11,102 nucleotides of DNA from positions 1 to 11,102 of the forward strand of contig CAZFLY010000076.1 of NCBI GenBank assembly GCA_964519995.1, in the 5' to 3' direction. The first letter of the stretch is position 1. Each line of letters opens with the position of its first letter. This DNA is from CAZFLY01 sp964519995. GTDB taxonomy: Bacteria > Planctomycetota > Phycisphaerae > Sedimentisphaerales > Anaerobacaceae. A model generated the notes under the pieces. That model was not told the DNA's origin. It was given only the letters and a program-made list of their open reading frames with translations, and did no database searches. Shown here in pieces: positions 5,965 through 11,102 of the stretch. The translations under genes and the position numbers were made by a program.

Positions 5965-7342
5965 CCTTATCTATGTTTACGCAGTCTTCTGCCAACGTTA
6001 CGGTAGTTAATATTCGAGTTAAAAGCAAACATGGTTGATGTGAAATCTCTTGTTTTTAATAGTGTCTTTAGTGCTTTCCTAAATATGACCGACAACGAAT
6101 AAATTTGTTCATTCAAATTATCCATTGTTTTTCCTAATTCTTGTGCTGTCATTTTTAATGGGCGAAAAACGACCTCTGTCATGTCATAGTGATTCCAATC
6201 ATTAGGAAAATTATGAAAAAGCAATCGGTTGTTTTGTTTATATCGGTGAAACAATCTGGTGCCAGGCAAAGGAGTTAAAAATGTGGTTTGGATTACGTCC
6301 ATTTCACCTTTTATGCAATATTGAGCTCTATGAAAAAGCTTTTCTTGATCATCATTATCCATACCGAAAATAAATGCACCAAGAACAGCGATCCCTGCCT
6401 TTTGAATTCGACGAAATACTTTGTTATAGGAGTCGACACCTATATTTATATTCATGTTTTTATTAATTTCTTTTAGAGTGTCTATTTCTTCTGCTTCAAT
6501 CCCTAAAAATACCATTTTGCAACCAGCTTTACCTGCCCAGTATAACAACTCATCATCTTCAGCAAAGTTTAAAGAAGCTTGGCAAAACCACAATTTACTA
6601 AGCTTTAATTTTACCATACCTTTGAAAAGAGCCAGCGCTTGTTCACGTGATTTCTTTCCGTAACCTACTATATTATCATCAACGAAAAATATCATCTTTT
6701 GAGGTATTGTTTCCAACTCGGCAAGTACATCTTCAATAGGACGACGACGATATCGGTTGCCATTAAATGCTGTTACCGAACAAAACTCGCAATCCATAGG
6801 ACAACCTCGTGAGGTCTGAATTGAGGCAAATTGATATTCAGGATGAAATAAATCGCGTTGTGGCATCACCGTATTTTTCAAATCAATCCAATTCCCCTTA
6901 TAAAGCGTATTGAGATTTCCTGCTTGGAAATCTTTAATTACTCTGGGCCAAACAGTTTCTGCTTCTCCGATTACTACACTATCAACGTATTTTTGAGCCT
7001 CATCAGTACATAATGAAGCGTGTATACCTCCCATCACGACTTTTACATTGTTATTACGATATTTTGTTGCAATTTCATAAGCCCTGTTTACTGAGGACGT
7101 AAAAGCAGTAATACCAACTAAATCCGCGTCTTGATATGAAAAAGGGGTCCAATTTTCATCAATCAGCGAAACATTCCATGATTTAGGTGTTAAAGAAGCA
7201 ATTATACCCAATCCGATTGGAGGAAAACGAGAGCTTTTGTTAATAGTTAAACCATTCCGTACTGGATTAACTGGATTAACCAATACTAATTTTCTTTTCT
7301 TCATTGATTTAGTAATTATCTCAATTTTTGGTTTAGTGCTAA
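5839..7342 (-). mobile_element. Putative integron gene cassette: radical SAM gene plus attC-C
   Basis: If recombination cuts after the G of each R' box (G^TTA), this cassette runs from the TT of attC-A to the G of attC-C: about 1.5 kb holding one AT-rich gene with a 37-nt leader and an attC directly after the stop codon. Orientation agrees with the neighbouring cassette. No integrase is in the window. Confidence 0.6.
5967..7304 (-). CDS. B12-binding-domain radical SAM protein (cassette gene)
   Basis: A 445-residue class-B-like radical SAM protein. N-terminal cobalamin-binding-type domain (about 3-128): LVLVNPVNPVRNG, PPIGLGIIASL, DADLVGITAFTSS, VVMGGIHASL and VVIGEAETVWP. The radical SAM core carries SRGCPMDCEFC (165-175) with Cys168, Cys172 and Cys175 binding the 4Fe-4S cluster, then FFVDDNI (206-212) and FLGIEAEE (266-273). 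The C-terminal part (TPLPGTRLFHRY, then DMTEVVFRP) resembles the tail of B12-radical SAM proteins such as those of hopanoid and lipid modification. The reaction is unknown; family members methylate, cyclise or rearrange carbon skeletons. Visibly AT-richer than mnmG or acpS. No clear Shine-Dalgarno; the ATG at 7304 is kept because the domain starts at once. The stop lies 2 nt before an attC-like site, so it is probably transferred cargo. Confidence 0.85.
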   Translation of the reverse strand: MKKRKLVLVNPVNPVRNGLTINKSSRFPPIGLGIIASLTPKSWNVSLIDENWTPFSYQDADLVGITAFTSSVNRAYEIATKYRNNNVKVVMGGIHASLCTDEAQKYVDSVVIGEAETVWPRVIKDFQAGNLNTLYKGNWIDLKNTVMPQRDLFHPEYQFASIQTSRGCPMDCEFCSVTAFNGNRYRRRPIEDVLAELETIPQKMIFFVDDNIVGYGKKSREQALALFKGMVKLKLSKLWFCQASLNFAEDDELLYWAGKAGCKMVFLGIEAEEIDTLKEINKNMNINIGVDSYNKVFRRIQKAGIAVLGAFIFGMDNDDQEKLFHRAQYCIKGEMDVIQTTFLTPLPGTRLFHRYKQNNRLLFHNFPNDWNHYDMTEVVFRPLKMTAQELGKTMDNLNEQIYSLSVIFRKALKTLLKTRDFTSTMFAFNSNINYRNVGRRLRKHR

Positions 7343-7415
7343 CTATTGCTTATATGGTTTCCGTATAAGAAACCAAACTCAGCGAATTCTGCAATATAAA
7401 CCACTGTGGTTAAAC
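7337..7415 (-). other. attC-like integron recombination site (attC-A)
   Basis: On the minus strand: R'' GTTTAAC (7415-7409, full match to RYYYAAC), spacer CACAG, L'' TGGTTTATAT, palindromic centre, L' ATATAAGCA, short spacer ATA, R' GTTAGCA (7343-7337). L'' is one base longer than the L' complement, as expected. At 79 nt it is of ordinary attC size. It is about 80 percent alike to 7982-8060, including an exact TTCTGCAATATAAACCAC on the plus strand. It follows the 76-codon gene by about 52 nt. Confidence 0.7.
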
Positions 7416-7467
7416 CTCACAAGCAAACATGACTTTTTTTTATCAAGATGTTTTTGGAATGTAGCGA

Positions 7468-7698
7468 TCAGCTTGCCACTTGTAAGGCGTCCTGCGCCTC
7501 GCAAGGCAGTTCGACAAGAATGAAGTAGGACTCAGGATATAGGTAGTCCTCACCAGACTCGTCAACGATTCTCAGGTATCCTTCCTTTGCTGCCTCATCG
7601 TCCGGCAGGACTTTGTAAATCTTACGCTTTTCCAAATCCTCACATTCCTTGTTCTCTATGCAAAGCGCAAATGACTGTTCTTTGCTTTCTTTAGCCAT
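7468..7698 (-). CDS. Small acidic hypothetical protein, 76 residues (cassette gene)
   Basis: Begins MAKESKEQSFALCIENKE, then LEKRKIYKVLPDDEAAKEG, LRIVDESGEDYLYPESYF and VELPCEAQDAL. I do not know its function, but the LYPESYF/VDESGEDYLYP pattern recalls an uncharacterised small-protein family I have seen as adjacent partner of the family represented by the broken upstream gene; this is memory, unverified. It is soluble, acidic, with a beta-rich middle and no signal or membrane segment. Its ATG follows the upstream stop by 4 nt (TAA-AATT-ATG), so it was probably translated by coupling; the ribosome site (GGAT) is poor, which may lower its expression now that the upstream frame stops early. Confidence 0.72.
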   Translation of the reverse strand: MAKESKEQSFALCIENKECEDLEKRKIYKVLPDDEAAKEGYLRIVDESGEDYLYPESYFILVELPCEAQDALQVAS

Positions 7699-7702
7699 AA
7701 TT

Positions 7703-7936
7703 TTAATCCAGTAATCTTTTGATTTTAAACTTCTTTCTGCCTATGCCATGGGCTTCATACCAGTGAATCTCAGCATTGCAGATCCTTCCACTCCGGAGGC
7801 GGACCTTAGCAACGCCTTTAAGTTTTCACCATTTAGCGGAGCTATATTGTTTACGAAGCCGCATAATATCTCTAATTCTCCCACTGATGGCTATCGTTTC
7901 AATATTCTCAATCTCGCCTATTATCTCAAAATACAT
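7703..7936 (-). pseudogene. Broken small gene, in-frame TGA at codon 37 of 77
   Basis: Found by hand on the minus strand. From ATG at 7936 the frame reads MYFEIIGEIENIETIAISGR, IRDIMRLRKQYSSAKW, then TGA (7828-7826), and continues in the same frame KLKGVAKVRLRSGRICNAE, IHWYEAHGIGRKKFKIK, RLLD, TAA (7705-7703). Both halves are clearly protein-like and form one basic 77-codon product, and AGGA (7946-7943) lies 6 nt before the ATG. I recall intact relatives with an Arg after the Trp (RWRKLKG), so a CGA to TGA change is the simplest explanation; this is from memory. Recoding is unlikely, since TGA ends mnmG and the ATP-grasp gene. Function unknown; the intact gene 4 nt downstream is its probable partner. 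Confidence 0.7.
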
Positions 7937-7981
7937 AACCAATCCTGTCTTTCATCTACCTGCCCGCTCTGTATCAAGTGC

Positions 7982-8060
7982 GCATAACTATTGGTTATAT
8001 TGTTCTGTATAAGAACCTGAACTTATCGGTTCTGCAATATAAACCACCTATAGTATTAGA
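7982..8060 (-). other. attC-like site at array start, one side degenerate (attC-B)
   Basis: On the minus strand: L'' TGGTTTATATTG, a centre containing the inverted pair ATAAG/CTTAT, L' CAATATAACCA, then R' GTTATGC (7988-7982). L'' again has one extra T relative to L'. The stem is better than in attC-A. The expected R'' (around 8060-8053) reads CTAATAC or TTCTAAT rather than ending in AAC, so this side is decayed or replaced. The same bases form the -10 box of a promoter facing the array. Confidence 0.6.
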
Positions 8061-8080
8061 AAAATGACATCAATTGTCAA
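8052..8080 (-). promoter_or_regulatory. Promoter facing the cassette array
   Basis: TTGACA (8080-8075, full -35 consensus), 17-nt spacer, AATACT (8057-8052, 4 of 6 to TATAAT). The start would be near 8045, so the transcript opens with the attC-B hairpin and reads both cassettes. It takes the position a cassette promoter has in an integron. Confidence 0.55.
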
Positions 8081-8190
8081 GATACGAAGTACGAATCACG
8101 CTCCACAAACCACATATTAAACATTGCCATGCCAATGCAAGTGGCCGAGGCAACACCGAACTTGCCTTGATTAAAAGGTTCAAAAAGCTA

Positions 8191-8270
8191 TCCCGCACCA
8201 ATTATACCATAGCAATACGATCACTCAGCAATTGCTTGGTAACGCTACTATGGATACAATTGGTGCGGGA
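8191..8270. repeat. 80-bp imperfect palindrome upstream of mnmG
   Basis: Outer arms TCCCGCACCAATT (8191-8203) and AATTGGTGCGGGA (8258-8270) are exact 13-bp reverse complements; after a 3/4-nt interruption CCATAG (8207-8212) pairs with CTATGG (8248-8253); the centre holds the palindrome AGCAATTGCT (8227-8236). It ends 6 nt before the mnmG start. No T-run follows on the plus strand; on the minus strand TAGCTTTTTG follows, so it might act as a leftward terminator. Confidence 0.75.
8232..8260 (+). promoter_or_regulatory. Possible mnmG promoter inside the palindrome
   Basis: TTGCTT (8232-8237), 17 nt, TACAAT (8255-8260, 5 of 6). Start near 8267 would give a leader of about 10 nt. The -35 is only half consensus. 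Confidence 0.35.
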
Positions 8271-8276
8271 CTAAAT

Positions 8277-10100
8277 ATGTCTCATAGAACAAAAACAAAC
8301 GAGTTTGATTGTATTGTAGTAGGTGGTGGTCATGCAGGCGTCGAGGCGGCCTACGCTGCTGCAAAGATCGGTGCCAGAACATGTCTAATTACCATAAGCA
8401 AAGACACGATAGCCAAGATGAGTTGCAATCCAGCTATCGGTGGTCTTGCTAAGGGACAGATTGCGCGAGAGGTAGACGCGCTGGGTGGTCTTATGGGCCT
8501 GGCTGCGGATGCAACCGGCATCCAGTTTCGTTTGCTCAATCGGTCAAAGGGCCCGGCTGTCCAGTCTCCAAGAGCACAGGCTGACAAATACAGATACAAA
8601 GACTACATCAGGACAATGCTCGAACATCCGCCGAACCTCACGATTATTGAGGCAATCGTCGAGCAAATATTGACGGACAGAAATGCCGTCCGTGGCGTGC
8701 TCTGCAACAACAACATAGCCTATCACGCCCCTACTGTCGTGCTGACCACAGGGACATTCTTGCGTGGCCTTATGCACATAGGCACTAATCAATTCCCAGG
8801 CGGCCGACTTGATGAACCTCCTGCTAACAAGCTATCAGAAAGTCTAAAACACATTGGATTACAGCTTGGCAGACTTAAAACCGGCACGCCGCCAAGGCTC
8901 GATGCAAAAACGGTGGACTACGATAAACTCAATATCCAGCTTGGAGATGAAAAGCCTGTGCCATTTTCATTCATGACAGACAAAATAATCCAGCAGCAAA
9001 TTCCCTGCTGGATAACCTACACAAATGAGAGCATTCATAAGCTAATCAACGACAACCTTGACCGTGCCCCCCTGTACACAGGCCAGATTAAATCTATTGG
9101 TCCTCGATACTGCCCAAGCATCGAGACAAAAATCGTTCGCTTTGCAGATAAAAACCAACACCAGGTATTTTTGGAACCCGAAGACACTGAAAAATCTACT
9201 ATCTACTGCAACGGTATTAGCACGTCTCTGCCGGAAGATGTTCAACAACAAATGCTAAAACTTCTTCCAGGCACCGAAAATGCGCGGATCGTGCACTACG
9301 GTTACGCGATTGAATATGATTTTTGTCCGCCAGTTCAATTAAAACCCAATCTTGAAACAAAGGATATATCCGGCTTGTTTCTTGCGGGACAGATAAACGG
9401 CACCAGCGGGTACGAAGAAGCCGCAGGTCAGGGGATTATGGCTGGTATAAATGCCACGAGAAAATTACAGGGCAAAGAGCCTATCATCCTCGGCAGAGAC
9501 CAAGCTTACATTGGCGTGATGATAGACGACCTGCTGACTAAGGGAATCGACGAACCGTACCGCATGTTTACATCACGAGCAGAGTATCGACTGGCTCTGC
9601 GTTCGGACAACGCAGACCGTCGGCTCACTCCCTCAGGCAAATCCGTGGGCCTTGTCGATCAGCAGCGCTGGCAAAGGTTCTCCAAGAAGCTCGATGATAT
9701 TAACAGGCTCAAGGACTATTTGCAGAAGACTCGCCCACAGGGTCTTAATCTATGGGAGCAACTCCGCCAGCCAGATAACACACTCGCCGACAGACTTTCC
9801 GACGAGCCAGACATAAAGCGAATGAATTTAGCTAATGATGTCATTCAGGCAGCAGTAATTGACGCCAAATACCAGGGCTATCTTGAAAAACAGAACCGTC
9901 TCATGGCCGGCATGCGCAATCTCGATAACAAAAATATCCCGTCCGAGTTGGATTACAATCAAGTTTCGCACCTTCGCATCGAGGCAAAGGAAAAACTCTC
10001 AGCCTTTCGCCCCGCCACACTCGGCCAGGCCTCACGAATAAGCGGCATCACACCAGCCGACATAACTGTCATCCAAGTTCACCTTAAAAAGTACTACTGA
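8277..10100 (+). CDS. mnmG: tRNA uridine 5-carboxymethylaminomethyl modification enzyme MnmG (GidA)
   Basis: FAD protein that works with MnmE, using methylenetetrahydrofolate and glycine or ammonium to make (carboxymethyl)aminomethyl-uridine at the wobble position of tRNAs, in the cytosol. The 607-residue product has the FAD-binding VVGGGHAGVEAAYAAA near the N-terminus (GGGHAG 16-21), MSCNPAIGGLAKGQ with Cys50, RLKTGTPPR (199-207), CPSIETKIVRF with Cys279, NGTSGYEEAAGQG (375-386) and TSRAEYRLALRSDNADRRL (432-450), and the C-terminal MnmE/tRNA-binding domain to its end. Cys50 and Cys279 match the two cysteines important in the E. coli enzyme. The frame is open back to 8232, but MLGNATMDTIGAGLN is read from the palindrome; I choose the ATG at 8277 because conserved sequence starts soon after and a GGGA lies 6 nt before it. 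Confidence 0.95.
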   Translation: MSHRTKTNEFDCIVVGGGHAGVEAAYAAAKIGARTCLITISKDTIAKMSCNPAIGGLAKGQIAREVDALGGLMGLAADATGIQFRLLNRSKGPAVQSPRAQADKYRYKDYIRTMLEHPPNLTIIEAIVEQILTDRNAVRGVLCNNNIAYHAPTVVLTTGTFLRGLMHIGTNQFPGGRLDEPPANKLSESLKHIGLQLGRLKTGTPPRLDAKTVDYDKLNIQLGDEKPVPFSFMTDKIIQQQIPCWITYTNESIHKLINDNLDRAPLYTGQIKSIGPRYCPSIETKIVRFADKNQHQVFLEPEDTEKSTIYCNGISTSLPEDVQQQMLKLLPGTENARIVHYGYAIEYDFCPPVQLKPNLETKDISGLFLAGQINGTSGYEEAAGQGIMAGINATRKLQGKEPIILGRDQAYIGVMIDDLLTKGIDEPYRMFTSRAEYRLALRSDNADRRLTPSGKSVGLVDQQRWQRFSKKLDDINRLKDYLQKTRPQGLNLWEQLRQPDNTLADRLSDEPDIKRMNLANDVIQAAVIDAKYQGYLEKQNRLMAGMRNLDNKNIPSELDYNQVSHLRIEAKEKLSAFRPATLGQASRISGITPADITVIQVHLKKYY

Positions 10101-10104
10101 CCTT

Positions 10105-11102
10105 ATGTACAAGCTCTCCGACAACATCTACAACCGCAATCTCAAACGCAACGAGCCGAAGTTCAAACTCTGGCGCTCAGCAGGCTTGCTTCTAACCTAC
10201 AAATGCAATTGCGCCTGCGAGTTTTGCTACTATAGTTGCTCACCGGAAAAAGACGGCCTCATGCCCACCGACATGGCCATCAGCGCCTGGCTGTCATTAA
10301 AGACCATCGCCGGTGACGATGCAAAGATACACCTTACCGGTGGCGAACCCTTTCTTTACTGGGAGAACCTTTGCGAAATTCTCGAAGAAGGACAGAAACA
10401 GAACCTCGGCAAAGTCGATCTCATCGAGACAAACGGCTTCTGGGCAACAAGTGAAAAAGCAGTTATCGAGCGACTGAAAACACTCGATGCACTTGGTATG
10501 CACCGACTGAAAATCAGCACTGATCCGTTTCATCAGGAATTCGTCGACCTCGAACCGGTTCGCCTGCTCGCACAACTTGCCACGGAAATTCTCGGCCCAG
10601 CTCGCGTCCTTGTCCGCTGGCAAAAGTATCTTGATAATTCCATTGATATGAAGTCACTTTCCCAATCCGACCGCGACAAACAGTACATCCAAGCAATGCA
10701 AGACTATCCCTGTCGTTTAACCGGCCGAGCTGCAGGCAAATTGGCCAAGCTCGTCGCATCAAAACCAGCAGAAGCTTTTTCGTCAACGAGTTGCAAACCC
10801 GACTTTCTTGGCGCAAAAGGTGTTCACATCGACCCATACGGGAATGTCTTTAGTGGCACATGCAGCGGCATAATTTTTGGCAATATCAACAAAAACCCTC
10901 TTGAAGATATATGGAAGAATTTTCACCCTGACAATAATGAACCTATCCACACGCTTTTCACCCACGGCCCATTCGGCCTACTCGTTAAAGCAAAACAATT
11001 TGACTATAAAGCCCTCAATGCTTACGCAACCAAATGCCATCTCTGCACATCCATCCGCCAGTTCTTCTTTGAAAAAGGCCTCGAAAAACCCACAATCGGC
11101 CC
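10105..11102 (+). CDS. Radical SAM/SPASM-like protein, 3' end outside the window
   Basis: Read by hand from ATG at 10105 to the edge without a stop: 332 codons visible. The start is 4 nt after the mnmG stop, with no separate ribosome site, so translation is probably coupled. The radical SAM cluster motif is in TYKCNCACEFCYYSC: Cys34, Cys38 and Cys41 form CxxxCxxC. IHLTGGEPFLYWE holds the GGEP motif for S-adenosylmethionine binding, and IETNGFWAT and KISTDPFHQEFV continue the barrel. Further on, Cys230 (TSCKPDF), Cys253 (SGTCSG, after HIDPYGNVFSG), and Cys311/Cys314 (KCHLC) look like ligands of auxiliary clusters as in SPASM/twitch proteins, which often modify peptides or proteins. No precursor peptide is visible. 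The substrate is unknown. Confidence 0.8.
   Translation, partial: MYKLSDNIYNRNLKRNEPKFKLWRSAGLLLTYKCNCACEFCYYSCSPEKDGLMPTDMAISAWLSLKTIAGDDAKIHLTGGEPFLYWENLCEILEEGQKQNLGKVDLIETNGFWATSEKAVIERLKTLDALGMHRLKISTDPFHQEFVDLEPVRLLAQLATEILGPARVLVRWQKYLDNSIDMKSLSQSDRDKQYIQAMQDYPCRLTGRAAGKLAKLVASKPAEAFSSTSCKPDFLGAKGVHIDPYGNVFSGTCSGIIFGNINKNPLEDIWKNFHPDNNEPIHTLFTHGPFGLLVKAKQFDYKALNAYATKCHLCTSIRQFFFEKGLEKPTIG

Larger units (their letters stand above)
7343..7987 (-). mobile_element. Putative integron gene cassette: two small genes plus attC-A
   Basis: A 645-bp unit between the cut points of attC-B and attC-A. It carries a broken small gene (7936-7703), an intact 76-codon gene (7698-7468) and attC-A, all on the minus strand. 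The direct-repeat look of its two flanks (7337-7404 and 7982-8048) is explained by their being related attC sites. Confidence 0.58.

Noticed and set aside
7826..7828. TGA recoded as an amino acid
   Set aside because: TGA is a normal stop for mnmG and the ATP-grasp gene, and no selenocysteine-type structure or cysteine-homologue position is evident; a nonsense mutation is simpler.
7337..8060. CRISPR array or transposon with direct terminal repeats
   Set aside because: Only two repeat copies 645 bp apart, no spacers, no transposase; the paired R/L boxes fit attC better.
8060..8190. attI site or integrase remnant
   Set aside because: No tyrosine-recombinase coding sequence on either strand and no recognisable attI; I see only a promoter and unassigned leader DNA.
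8232..8276. Upstream mnmG start giving 15 extra residues
   Set aside because: Those codons come from the palindrome, have no family similarity and no ribosome site.

Overview
The window looks like a bacterial chromosome of moderate GC. Gene style (a SurA/PrsA-like lipoprotein beside acpS, a long MnmG, HD hydrolase, radical SAM enzymes) and intergenic repeats around a GTCATTTCGA core make me think of an uncultured Planctomycetota lineage, perhaps Phycisphaerae-like. That placement is inference from style only; no marker in the window proves it. TGA is an ordinary stop (mnmG and the ATP-grasp gene end in it).

Layout. 1-130 (-): start of a small CxxC protein running off the left edge. 131-451: gene-free, with one copy of a 21-bp repeat. 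452-2802 (-): a unit reading tRNA-His(GTG), ATP-grasp ligase, WecA/MraY-type phosphoglycosyl transferase, the last two joined by a TGATG overlap, with a good sigma70-like promoter ahead of the tRNA. 3183-5434 (+): HD hydrolase, parvulin-type peptidyl-prolyl isomerase lipoprotein, holo-ACP synthase. 5435-5832: repeat-rich, gene-free, with nested inverted repeats. 5833-8060 (-): what I read as a short integron cassette array without an integrase in view. 8191-8270: a long imperfect palindrome. 8277-11102 (+): mnmG followed after 4 nt by a radical SAM/SPASM-like gene that runs off the right edge.

The most interesting region is 5833-8060. Three sites have the architecture of integron attC sites, all in the same orientation: an R box ending in AAC, a 4-6 nt unpaired spacer, an L box with one extra base on the 5' arm, a palindromic centre, then L' and an R' box beginning GTTA. 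One starts 2 nt after the stop codon of an AT-rich B12-binding radical SAM gene; the second follows a 76-codon gene; the third (degenerate on one side) opens the array directly below a TTGACA-17-AATACT promoter pointing into it. The two short sites are about 80 percent alike by eye, as attC sites of one chromosomal integron usually are. The first cassette holds two tightly spaced small genes, the upstream one broken by an in-frame TGA that I found by reading the minus strand by hand.

How the genes work together: the minus-strand unit suggests envelope polysaccharide or glycolipid synthesis (undecaprenyl-phosphate sugar transfer plus an ATP-grasp ligation); acpS serves fatty-acid/polyketide carrier proteins; mnmG modifies tRNA wobble uridines. 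The cassette genes have no evident link to these housekeeping functions, as expected for transferred cargo.
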